Positions 1-5,610 of a stretch of 5,610 bases of DNA are shown one piece after another. A program made the position numbers and the translations under genes. The stretch is from NCBI GenBank assembly GCA_003513555.1, contig DOPG01000414.1:12518-18127 (forward strand), in the 5' to 3' direction. The notes below the pieces were generated by a model, which saw nothing but the letters and a program-made list of their open reading frames with translations, had not been told where the DNA came from and did no database searches. Source of the stretch: Rhodopirellula sp. Lineage in GTDB: Bacteria > Planctomycetota > Planctomycetia > Pirellulales > Pirellulaceae. Numbering within the stretch: the stretch's first letter is position 1; each line of letters opens with the position of its first letter.

Positions 1-2
1 AA

Positions 3-41
3 CCTGAAGATGATAAAAAGACTTTGACCCAAGATCTCTGA
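3..41 (+). CDS. C-terminal end of an upstream gene (partial)
   Basis: The third forward frame is open from the window edge and reads a hydrophilic tail (PEDDKKTLTQDL) up to a TGA at 39-41. That stop shares its A with the ATG of the next gene (TGATG), the classic arrangement for translational coupling. The overlap and the charged, tail-like composition are the only evidence. The first frame is also open from the edge, to a TGA at 25-27, so the frame assignment is not certain. No function can be read from twelve residues. Confidence 0.35.
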   Translation, partial: PEDDKKTLTQDL

Positions 42-742
42 TGATACTTAAAACAGTTTTAACACTTTCCGTTGCCTTGGCTTTCATCCACACAGATGCC
101 AGTGCACAGGAAAAGAAATACCTTGTGAATGACTACAAGCAATATTGTCTCAAGGCTGGATCGAAGAATACTGACAAGCTGAAGATTGCCTCCGGGCCAA
201 ACGTTGTAGCTTTAAAACGGGGCCAGTCACCCGGAAAAACCTGGCTGGTATCTTTGGGTAAGACTGATTTCCGTATTTCAATCGAAGATCAATCGCAAGC
301 AAAATTGGCTGATGTCGCAGCCAAATTGGAAAGACTGCCTCCTCTGTACCGACGAGCATTTGCAATTGTATCGGAGTCGGGAAAAGACGGTGTCGCCATC
401 TACAGGGACCTGAATGGTGCTGCCGCACACGGTTCGCAAAATTATCTGAATATCATTCCACAGGCCAGTCCAGCCGTTTACATGCACGAAGCCGGTCATG
501 TCATGGAACAGCGCGCTCGCAATCAGCAGACAGACATTCTGGAACAATGGACCCGCGCACTGAAGGCTGATCAGGTTTCCGTATCCCGATACGGCGATGG
601 AGTGGCTCACGAGGATCTCGCTGAGTTTGCGATGTTGTATGCAGGCTGTCTCGATGCCGGAAAATTGGATCAGCTGAAAAGAGATTCACCGAAGCGTTAT
701 GAACTATGGGAAAAAATCTTGAAGCTTGCGGATGCCAAATAG
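41..742 (+). CDS. Secreted zinc metallopeptidase, anthrax lethal factor / Pro-Pro endopeptidase-like
   Basis: Seen: 233 residues with an N-terminal signal peptide (hydrophobic core about 5-16, likely cleavage ASA|QE after residue 22). The zinc motif HEAGH lies at 149-153 (H149, E150, H153). Downstream are Y184 in SRYG, then E191 and E195 in HEDLAEF. From family knowledge recalled from memory, Clostridium PPEP-1/Zmp1 uses two HExxH histidines, a glutamate about 43 residues after the first histidine, a tyrosine seven residues before that glutamate and another glutamate four after it. Anthrax lethal factor has the same Tyr-7-Glu-4-Glu order. Here the spacings are 42, 7 and 4, and the C-terminal helix (DSPKRYELWEKIL) resembles the end of lethal factor. 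E191 is the inferred third zinc ligand and Y184 the inferred oxyanion-stabilising residue. The protein should hydrolyse peptides in the periplasm or outside; substrate unknown. C36 and C203 could pair. The ATG overlaps an upstream TGA, there is no strong Shine-Dalgarno site, and an in-frame stop at 14-16 rules out a longer start. Confidence 0.8.
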   Translation: MILKTVLTLSVALAFIHTDASAQEKKYLVNDYKQYCLKAGSKNTDKLKIASGPNVVALKRGQSPGKTWLVSLGKTDFRISIEDQSQAKLADVAAKLERLPPLYRRAFAIVSESGKDGVAIYRDLNGAAAHGSQNYLNIIPQASPAVYMHEAGHVMEQRARNQQTDILEQWTRALKADQVSVSRYGDGVAHEDLAEFAMLYAGCLDAGKLDQLKRDSPKRYELWEKILKLADAK

Positions 743-932
743 CGTCACCAGCGGTAACTCACCACAATGCACAGTATTGAAAAAGGTGTTTTTAAAAAGC
801 AGACGGGCACAGTTTCCTTAGCAAGCATTTCGTATGCGATTAAAAGCCCCTATCGCTTATCTCCAATCCTCTCCAAAAGTGCCTGCCTCCATCCTTCACT
901 GATGGGGTGAATCCTCGCTGGCTACTCCTGCA

Positions 933-968
933 GTTTTGCGCGGCGAAATGTTTTTTCGCATGCAAAAC
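933..968. repeat. Interrupted inverted repeat (hairpin)
   Basis: GTTTTGC (933-939) pairs with GCAAAAC (962-968), and GCGAAA (943-948) pairs with TTTCGC (954-959). A small internal loop (GCG against AT) lies between them, with a five-base terminal loop. That gives 13 base pairs in all. No T-run follows on either strand, so it is not a textbook intrinsic terminator, though it sits about 190 bases after the peptidase gene. It could be a terminator without a U-tract, an RNA processing site or a copy of a dispersed palindromic repeat. Confidence 0.6.
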
Positions 969-1025
969 AGTCTGATTGCAGTTAGTAAGTATCTGCCACA
1001 TAAAAAGAAGTCAAAATAACTTCTG

Positions 1026-1079
1026 CGGTTGATCACTTCGCCGACTTGACCGGCACCACGCACTCACTCGGTTGACCAC
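1026..1079. repeat. Direct repeat pair CGGTTGAYCAC
   Basis: CGGTTGATCAC (1026-1036) and CGGTTGACCAC (1069-1079) differ at one base and lie 43 bases apart, roughly four helical turns. A TTGACC also occurs between them at 1046-1051. They sit 180-240 bases upstream of the small secreted protein gene. Paired binding sites for a regulator are possible, but so is chance. Confidence 0.3.
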
Positions 1080-1249
1080 AAGTTCGGCTTCACGCCGATG
1101 ACCTTCTAATCGAGACTCTGCGCATTTGAACAGAGGAACGAAGCGTGAGCCTCCCCAAGTTTCTACCAAAAAGCGCGCTGGCGGAGCGTCTGATTGACGC
1201 TGATACCTCTTGTAGGCGATGTTCCGCCACTTTTTTACTCTTTTACAAT

Positions 1250-1254
1250 AGGAG
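1250..1254 (+). promoter_or_regulatory. Ribosome binding site for the small secreted protein gene
   Basis: AGGAG stands seven bases before the ATG at 1262, an ideal Shine-Dalgarno spacing and the clearest such site in the window. It favours the ATG over an in-frame GTG at 1145, which itself has a GAGGA at 1133-1137, also seven bases upstream. The ATG start puts a standard signal peptide at the very N-terminus. Confidence 0.7.
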
Positions 1255-1261
1255 AAACTAC

Positions 1262-1552
1262 ATGCGTTTTTTGGCATCGTGGATCGCAGCTCTGACGGTG
1301 TCCATCGGCCTTGCCTCTGCTCAACAAGCAGAGGCCGGTGGCTTCAGAGCTCGAGCCCAACTGAACCCGGCAACGTCCGGCGCTGGCTTCAACCCAGTCG
1401 ACTTCTACAGCCTCGACATGCCCCTCTATCTGGGGTTGATAGACTTGGGACTGAACGAAGAAGAAGCATTTGCCCTGTCTTGGGGCGGAGGCTGGGACTG
1501 GGACGAAGACTTCGTTGAGAAAGCCAATCCCAACGACAGCCCTGGACCTTGA
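1262..1552 (+). CDS. Small secreted acidic protein of unknown function
   Basis: I do not recognise this protein. The 96 residues begin with a good signal peptide: MRFLASW followed by a hydrophobic stretch to about residue 18, with possible cleavage at ASA|QQ (after 20) or AEA|GG (after 25). The mature part is acidic, with about 13 Asp/Glu against 3 Arg/Lys. It has an N-terminal Gly/Ala/Asn-Pro segment, then a hydrophobic stretch around 55-64, an EEE cluster at 66-68, and a striking segment SWGGGWDWDEDF at 73-84 with three tryptophans. It contains no cysteine, so it is not disulfide-stabilised. The strong AGGAG at 1250-1254 sets the start. A GTG at 1145 would add 39 residues that bury the signal sequence and is less likely. 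Nothing around it suggests a role beyond being exported. A strong inverted repeat lies 53 bases after the stop. The start, signal peptide and ribosome site make a real gene likely. Confidence 0.7.
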   Translation: MRFLASWIAALTVSIGLASAQQAEAGGFRARAQLNPATSGAGFNPVDFYSLDMPLYLGLIDLGLNEEEAFALSWGGGWDWDEDFVEKANPNDSPGP

Positions 1553-1605
1553 TCAAAGTTCAGTTTTGTTGTGGGCTTTCCACTTCTGAGTCTTGATCGG
1601 TTGCA

Positions 1606-1645
1606 CGGCCAGGATCCCGATTCATCTCAGGTCGGATCCTGGCCG
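1606..1645 (+). terminator. Strong inverted repeat, possible terminator of the small secreted protein gene
   Basis: CGGCCAGGATCC (1606-1617) and GGATCCTGGCCG (1634-1645) are perfect reverse complements. GA (1619-1620) can also pair with TC (1632-1633) past a single bulged C, leaving an 11-base loop. The GC-rich stem begins 53 bases after the stop of the small protein gene, a sensible place for a terminator. No T-run follows on either strand, so termination is inferred; a protein-binding palindrome is the alternative. Confidence 0.4.
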
Positions 1646-1738
1646 GTGGACCGCGAATACCGCCACACCTGACATGAAGTCAAGCCGGATCCAAACACTA
1701 ATCTGCTCCTAGCAAAAGAGTGAAGAACGCGGCCAGAT

Positions 1739-1775
1739 TTGACACTCCTCGCACTGCCTTTTCGTAAGATATAAA
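1739..1775 (+). promoter_or_regulatory. Weak promoter candidate for the nuclease gene
   Basis: A perfect TTGACA (1739-1744) is followed by TAAGAT (1765-1770) and TATAAA (1770-1775). The spacers are 20 and 25 bases, longer than the usual 16-18 for sigma-70. The site lies about 140 bases upstream of the nuclease start. Only the perfect -35-like hexamer makes it worth noting. Confidence 0.2.
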
Positions 1776-1809
1776 CCGTCTCTTTTTATGCCTGCCTCGC
1801 CCTGAAACC

Positions 1810-1836
1810 CTCGCCGATCTTTTCCGACTCGCCGAT
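1810..1836. repeat. Short direct repeat CTCGCCGAT
   Basis: CTCGCCGAT occurs at 1810-1818 and again at 1828-1836, 18 bases apart and 75-100 bases before the nuclease start. Tandem half-sites like this can be operators, but nine bases in a C/T-rich stretch may also arise by chance. Confidence 0.3.
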
Positions 1837-1910
1837 GGGCTTCCAACGCACTATGATTCCCTCATTCCATCAACCCTGTTGATGTTTTCGAGACTCTCAG
1901 TGAGCGACCC

Positions 1911-3527
1911 ATGTTCCACGTTTCCCCCTTTCGATTGCATTGCCTTTTTCCGGCACTCATGATTTCGGCATTGCTTCTTTTGGGCTGCAAACCAGAAACC
2001 GCTATCGATTTAACATCAGCAGGCGACGCTGCTTCCACCAGCTTAACAGCGAATGCTGCAGGTAAAACAAAAAAGTCAGGGAGACCGGAGAGTGACAATG
2101 ACAACAACGTTGTGATTACGGTTGGCCTGAACGCTATCGATTGGCAATCACACGTTGGAAAGCAAGTCGTGATCGAAGGCGACTTAGTGATCGTCGACAC
2201 CTATGATCTGGCTCGCCGTGGTCAAATCAAGGTGGCGCGCAATCGTCTCCATGTCCCAACCACTCAAGTCGATCCCAATGATGCCAATCCTGACGAAACT
2301 TCCTTCGAAGGTGGTAGCAATGTTGCCAAAGTGACGGAAGCACAGAAACAAAATGATGGTGCTAGCATCATCATTGATGATGGCACTGCGGAGCAAAACG
2401 TCTTTCCCCTGCCACTGTTTCCAGAGCTCGGTAAAAATCATCCAACGGTTCGCCTCGGATCGATCGTTCACGGGGTCTCCGGTCGCCTGACCAAACAGCG
2501 AAACAGTTGGGTGATTCAATCAGACAAACCGCTTCAGTGGTCACCCAAGCAGCGTCCCGAACGGCCCGATCTGGGCGATGCAGACATCACCATTGCCAGT
2601 TTCAACGTACTCAATTATTTCACGACGATTGATGACGGTCAAAACGGTGCCCGAGGTGCAGATTCCGAATCCGAGCTGTCTCGCCAGGAAGCCAAAATCA
2701 CGGCGGCCATTCAGGGATTGCAAGCCGACGTGATCGGATTGATGGAATTGGAAAACAACATCGATGCCGAGGAACGTCTCATCGCCGCACTGAACAAAAC
2801 GCTAGAGAAAAACGTTTACAAGGGCTGCGGAATTCCAAAAGGGTTTGACAAGTCGCCCGGTGGCGACGATTCAATTCGCGTTGGGATCATCTACCGCGCC
2901 GATCGAGTCTCTCCCGTGGGGGAAGTTTCAATTCTCGATGACGAGGCATTTTCCATTGCCCGAACGCCAGTCGTACAAACCTTCGTTTCCACGCAAGGAG
3001 GCAGACCATTCACCGTGATCGTCAATCACTTCAAATCCAAAGGCGGTGCGAGTAGTGCCAACGCAGCAAACAAAGACAAAGGTGATGGACAAGCTGCATA
3101 CAACGCAGCACGCCGCGCGCAGTCATTGGCGATTTGCGATTACATCAAACAGAATCATCAGAACACCGAACAGTCTCGTGTGCTCGTCATCGGAGACCTG
3201 AACGCCTACCAACAAGAGGATCCAATCGATGCTCTGCGGGCCAATGGTTTAGTCGATTTGCACGACCGAGGACGCCAGTCAGCCTCTTCCGAGTCTGGCG
3301 GTACCGAATATACGTTCGTCTATTACGCTCAATCCGGCAGTCTCGATCACGCATTTGCTACCGCCTCACTCGCAGCCGACGTGACCGGCGCTTCAATATG
3401 GCACATCAATGCAGACGAACCCCGGTTTTTGGACTACAACCAGGAATTCAATCCCAAAGCACTCTACTCTGCTGATCCCTACCGCAGCTCCGACCACGAT
3501 CCCGTGCTCATCGGGATCCGGAAATAG
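1911..3527 (+). CDS. Lipoprotein extracellular nuclease, ExeM/NucH type (EEP superfamily)
   Basis: Predicted to cleave phosphodiester bonds of extracellular DNA or RNA using divalent metal. Seen: a lipoprotein signal peptide with lipobox LLGC (lipid on C26), then a low-complexity linker to about 66. Residues about 68-210 form a beta-rich region resembling the OB-fold that precedes the nuclease in YhcR/ExeM-like proteins. The endonuclease/exonuclease/phosphatase domain runs from about 224 to 538. All expected motifs are present: SFNVLNYF (N232), GLMELEN (E279), NHFKSKG (H373), GDLNAY (D429, N431), SLDHAF (D479) and SSDHDPV (D528, H529), so it should be active. At 538 residues it is shorter than ExeM-like enzymes of about 800-900 as I recall them, and I see no lamin-tail domain. 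The ATG at 1911 is needed for a complete signal peptide, and its ribosome site is weak. The gene is convergent with the sulfatase. Scavenging phosphorus or nucleotides, or remodelling biofilm DNA, is an inference. Confidence 0.88.
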   Translation: MFHVSPFRLHCLFPALMISALLLLGCKPETAIDLTSAGDAASTSLTANAAGKTKKSGRPESDNDNNVVITVGLNAIDWQSHVGKQVVIEGDLVIVDTYDLARRGQIKVARNRLHVPTTQVDPNDANPDETSFEGGSNVAKVTEAQKQNDGASIIIDDGTAEQNVFPLPLFPELGKNHPTVRLGSIVHGVSGRLTKQRNSWVIQSDKPLQWSPKQRPERPDLGDADITIASFNVLNYFTTIDDGQNGARGADSESELSRQEAKITAAIQGLQADVIGLMELENNIDAEERLIAALNKTLEKNVYKGCGIPKGFDKSPGGDDSIRVGIIYRADRVSPVGEVSILDDEAFSIARTPVVQTFVSTQGGRPFTVIVNHFKSKGGASSANAANKDKGDGQAAYNAARRAQSLAICDYIKQNHQNTEQSRVLVIGDLNAYQQEDPIDALRANGLVDLHDRGRQSASSESGGTEYTFVYYAQSGSLDHAFATASLAADVTGASIWHINADEPRFLDYNQEFNPKALYSADPYRSSDHDPVLIGIRK

Positions 3528-3703
3528 CCGCGCCAGGTTCTTTCCCAGCCCTGCGTGCCAGACTGCCCCATGAATACAAGATTCCTGATGCAGCCAGGCA
3601 TTCTGTTGTCTCCCGCCAAATCCTGAAACAGCACGATGCTGCAGCCAGCTTGATCACCGATCGTGTGACTGCAATTGTTAGGTTTTCGGCTTAGGAAAAA
3701 ACT

Positions 3704-5164
3704 CTATTTCTGTTTCTTCTTCTTCGCGAACCGAGCAGCCGAGTAGCCTGCTTCACGCCGAGTGGATTCGAGTTGCCTCTTCATTTTTTCAAGTTGCCCG
3801 GCATGTTTCGAGTCCTGAGCCAAGTTGTTGAATTCACCAGGATCATTTGTCAGGTCATAAAGTTCCATGCCTCCCTTGCCATGGTCCCACTGCGTGAACC
3901 GCCACTGCGGGGTGCGGATGGACTCACCACCACTGCGACTGATCGTGAAGGCAAGCTCTTTTTTCCAATCATCAGATTTGGGATTCTTCAGCAACGGTAA
4001 CATGCTTTGTCCCTGCAGTCGGCGCGGTGCCGACAGCCCTGACAATTCAGCGAGGGTAGGATAGAGATCAATCAACTCCGTGATGTGTGTTGTAGCCTTA
4101 CCATGCTGGTTCTTCATCCATGGAACGCTGACAATGAATGGCACACGAGTCGCCTCCTCAAACAGATGCTGTTTCTGAAATTTATGATGATGTCCCAACA
4201 GGTACCCGTGATCGCTGGTGAACACGACAATGGTGTTGTCCGCCAGTCCCAGTTCCTCGAGTTCATCAAGCACCCGACCAACTTGTGCATCCATAAAAGA
4301 GATGCTGGCGTAGTAGGCCTCGAGCAGCCCCTTGTGAAGTTCGGGCGTGACGCCGTAGCTGGTACTGTTACGTTTGTAATCGCGAATGATTCTTGGAACA
4401 TCCTCCAGATCGTCCGCTGGCACCACTGGAGCAACCATGGCATCGCGGTCATAGCGGTCGAAGTATTTTTTGGGAGCAACCAACGGCACATGGGGCCGCA
4501 CAAAACCGCAAGCCAGGAAGAACGGCTTGTCCTTGTGCCGTCTAAGAAAGTCAATGGCGTGACTGGCGGCCATGCCATCGGCGTGCATCAGATCACCGCC
4601 TTCTGCAACAACGCCGGTAAAGTTCTGTGAACTATTATTTTTGGGTGACCAGTTCGTCTTTTCGCCTGAAGCATTCTGTTCAGGAGCCTTGATGTTCACC
4701 ACCTCGTCCCACGAGTGTGGATCGTCGCGTTCAGCGGTTCCCGCGATAATTTCCCCCGGAATTCCCATATGGTAAATCTTGCTGATTCGCCCCACGTGGT
4801 AACCGTTCTTTCGAAACAGCTGAGACATGGTAAGCACATCGGGCATGTTGCCCCGGAGGGTTCCGGTGTTACCCATCGTTCCATTGGTGTAGGGATACAA
4901 CCCGGACATCAGCGATGCACGGGATGCGCCACACACCGGGTACTGACAGTGCATATTTTCGAACCGAATTCCGCGATCGGCCAATTTGTCCAGTTCCGGT
5001 GTTTTGCACTGAGGGTGCCCGAACCCGCTCAAGGCGGTGTTGAGGTCGTCCGACATCAAAAACAGGACATTCGGCTGGTCCTCTGCCCACAACGTCGTGA
5101 CAGTCATGCTTCCAGCAATGATTGTCAGGCCCAAGAGAAATCGACTGAATCTGGTTCTTGTCAT
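3704..5164 (-). CDS. Secreted sulfatase, iduronate-2-sulfatase-like (formylglycine dependent)
   Basis: Hydrolyses sulfate esters, probably on a polysaccharide, outside the cytoplasm. The start is taken as ATG at 5164 (486 residues), giving a signal peptide with an Arg-rich front (MTRTRFSR), a hydrophobic core and likely cleavage LWA|ED. A longer frame begins with TTG at 5197 (497 residues), behind an AGGA 11 bases upstream. In the longer numbering, metal ligands D50-D51 lie in FLMSDD. C89 in CGASR is the cysteine converted to formylglycine. K140 and H143 lie in SKIYH, H236 in RPHVP and D329-H330 in SDHG, and the KFQKQ motif is at 339-343. The stretches around CQYPVCGASR, SKIYH and FFLACGFVRPHVP resemble human iduronate-2-sulfatase and the related bacterial group (S1_7, recalled from memory). 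Exact substrate is unknown. The protein ends in a Lys-rich tail (KKKKQK). No maturase or regulator gene is adjacent. It converges on the nuclease gene across 176 bases that hold no clear terminator. Confidence 0.92.
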   Translation of the reverse strand: MTRTRFSRFLLGLTIIAGSMTVTTLWAEDQPNVLFLMSDDLNTALSGFGHPQCKTPELDKLADRGIRFENMHCQYPVCGASRASLMSGLYPYTNGTMGNTGTLRGNMPDVLTMSQLFRKNGYHVGRISKIYHMGIPGEIIAGTAERDDPHSWDEVVNIKAPEQNASGEKTNWSPKNNSSQNFTGVVAEGGDLMHADGMAASHAIDFLRRHKDKPFFLACGFVRPHVPLVAPKKYFDRYDRDAMVAPVVPADDLEDVPRIIRDYKRNSTSYGVTPELHKGLLEAYYASISFMDAQVGRVLDELEELGLADNTIVVFTSDHGYLLGHHHKFQKQHLFEEATRVPFIVSVPWMKNQHGKATTHITELIDLYPTLAELSGLSAPRRLQGQSMLPLLKNPKSDDWKKELAFTISRSGGESIRTPQWRFTQWDHGKGGMELYDLTNDPGEFNNLAQDSKHAGQLEKMKRQLESTRREAGYSAARFAKKKKQK

Positions 5165-5284
5165 TTTAAGTTTGGTCACGGTTCTCGGTGCGTTCAATTT
5201 TCAATATTTCCTGCGAGTTGAGACTGTTATTCCGGGGGCAAGCCTGGTTTCAATACGCAGAGTCTAACGGCACTACAACAAAAT

Positions 5285-5324
5285 GGGACAGCTGTGTGGC
5301 GTGTAAGCCACAAGCGTGTGTCCC
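5285..5324 (-). terminator. Imperfect hairpin, terminator-like on the minus strand
   Basis: GGGACA (5285-5290) pairs with TGTCCC (5319-5324), GCT (5291-5293) with AGC (5313-5315) and TGTGGC (5295-5300) with GCCACA (5307-5312). The loop is six bases, with one- and three-base bulges. On the minus strand the stem is followed at once by the T-rich ATTTTGTTGT, so it could end a transcript entering from the right. It could equally form in the sulfatase leader, about 120 bases before its start. No minus-strand gene is visible to its right inside the window. Confidence 0.35.
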
Positions 5325-5348
5325 CTCATGTTAAGCGAAAAATCCTGA

Positions 5349-5525
5349 ATGTCTGTCTCATATTGGAAACAGGCACAGGGAACATGGAAAATGGACGGAC
5401 ATGATCAATGCCACTTTCTTGGCAAAATCGACAAACGACACCGATCTTCCTTAATTGAGTATTCCCTCAACCTACAAGCAGCGATAGAGACCTTGAAGAT
5501 TACGCTCAGAAGTCGACCCAGTTAA
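5349..5525 (+). CDS. Doubtful small ORF, 58 residues
   Basis: An ATG at 5349 opens 58 codons ending in TAA at 5523-5525. The product starts MSVSYWKQAQGTWKMDGHDQ, is basic and has no signal peptide or membrane segment. I do not recognise it. No clear Shine-Dalgarno site precedes the ATG; an internal ATG at 5391 would give 44 residues. An open frame of this length can arise by chance, so this is only a candidate, or perhaps a remnant of a lost gene. Confidence 0.18.
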   Translation: MSVSYWKQAQGTWKMDGHDQCHFLGKIDKRHRSSLIEYSLNLQAAIETLKITLRSRPS

Positions 5526-5610
5526 CGTCAAAATCTGCTTCCTCACTGATCGCAAAAAGTTGTTACCCATCCACAACTGCAGTATTCTGGCGTGATTGAG
5601 TTTGCGACAA

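Larger units (their letters stand above)
743..1261. other. Intergenic region between peptidase and small secreted protein genes
   Basis: This 519-base spacer holds no convincing gene. It contains an interrupted hairpin at 933-968, an 11-base direct repeat pair at 1026 and 1069, and two Shine-Dalgarno-like sites near its right end. One of these (GAGGA, 1133-1137) precedes a GTG at 1145 and the other (AGGAG, 1250-1254) precedes the chosen ATG at 1262. No convincing sigma-70 promoter is visible; TTGCAG (976-981) and CATAAA (999-1004) are 17 bases apart but match the consensus poorly. Confidence 0.6.
1553..1910. other. Intergenic region upstream of the nuclease gene
   Basis: This 358-base spacer has no convincing ORF on either strand. 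It holds a perfect 12-bp inverted repeat (1606-1645), a TTGACA and TATAAA pair with unusually wide spacing (1739-1775), and a 9-base direct repeat (1810-1836). The nuclease start at 1911 has only a weak GTGAG in front of it. Confidence 0.6.
5165..5610. other. Region upstream of the sulfatase gene
   Basis: These 446 bases hold no convincing gene; stops are frequent in most frames of both strands. Seen here are an imperfect 15-bp hairpin (5285-5324), a doubtful 58-codon ORF (5349-5525) and a small AGTTGT/ACAACT inverted repeat (5558-5578). The sulfatase promoter should lie here, but only poor matches are visible. Confidence 0.55.

Noticed and set aside
767..910. Forward ORF of 47 codons starting ATG after the peptidase gene
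   Set aside because: No ribosome site, no recognisable composition or signal peptide, and a length readily met by chance in a spacer.
1244..1249. TACAAT resembling a -10 box
   Set aside because: It touches the AGGAG site, so a transcript starting just downstream would lack the ribosome site of the gene it would serve.
1011..1277. Minus-strand 88-codon ORF across the spacer before the small protein gene
   Set aside because: It overlaps the well-supported start and ribosome site of the forward gene, and its basic, Trp/Cys/Arg-rich composition looks like a non-coding frame.
3629..3641. CAGCA-CGA-TGCTG palindrome between the convergent nuclease and sulfatase genes
   Set aside because: The stem is only five base pairs with a three-base loop and no T-run; too weak to call a shared terminator.
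4085..4630. Long forward ORF (181 codons) opposite the sulfatase gene
   Set aside because: It is an antisense shadow of a clear sulfatase coding region that carries all catalytic motifs on the other strand.
5224..5253. Minus-strand TTGAAA (5248-5253) and TAACAG (5224-5229) as a sulfatase promoter
   Set aside because: The spacer is 18 bases but the -10 element matches the consensus at only three positions, so the support is too thin.

Overview
The window looks like ordinary chromosomal sequence from a free-living, probably aquatic bacterium, most likely a planctomycete. The reasons are a secreted iduronate-2-sulfatase-like arylsulfatase of the kind that fills planctomycete genomes, a lipoprotein nuclease, several other exported proteins, weak or absent Shine-Dalgarno sites in front of most genes, and long gene-poor spacers. 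This assignment is an inference: no rRNA or other marker gene is present. I see no transposase, CRISPR array, tRNA, phage gene or defence system.

Layout. Bases 1-41 probably hold the last codons of an upstream gene whose stop overlaps the start of the next gene (TGATG). Bases 41-742 (+) encode a secreted zinc metallopeptidase. Its HEAGH motif and downstream Tyr/Glu/Glu residues match the spacing of the anthrax lethal factor / Pro-Pro endopeptidase type. A 519-base spacer follows, with a strong interrupted hairpin (933-968) and short direct repeats. Bases 1262-1552 (+) encode a 96-residue secreted, acidic, Trp/Gly-containing protein that I do not recognise, followed by a perfect 12-bp inverted repeat (1606-1645). 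Bases 1911-3527 (+) encode a lipoprotein nuclease of the ExeM/NucH type, with an OB-fold-like domain and an EEP catalytic domain. Bases 3704-5164 (-) encode an exported sulfatase, convergent with the nuclease. Bases 5165-5610 hold the sulfatase upstream region, a 15-bp imperfect hairpin (5285-5324) and one doubtful small ORF.

How the genes fit together. All four well-supported proteins carry export signals: three probable signal-peptidase I substrates and one lipoprotein. The nuclease and sulfatase suit scavenging of extracellular nucleic acid and sulfated polymers, and the peptidase would cut protein outside the cytoplasm. The genes are separated by long spacers or face each other, so only the first gene shows a clear sign of operon coupling. 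Nothing in the sequence shows that they form one pathway. The least familiar items are the lethal-factor/PPEP-like peptidase and the small secreted protein.
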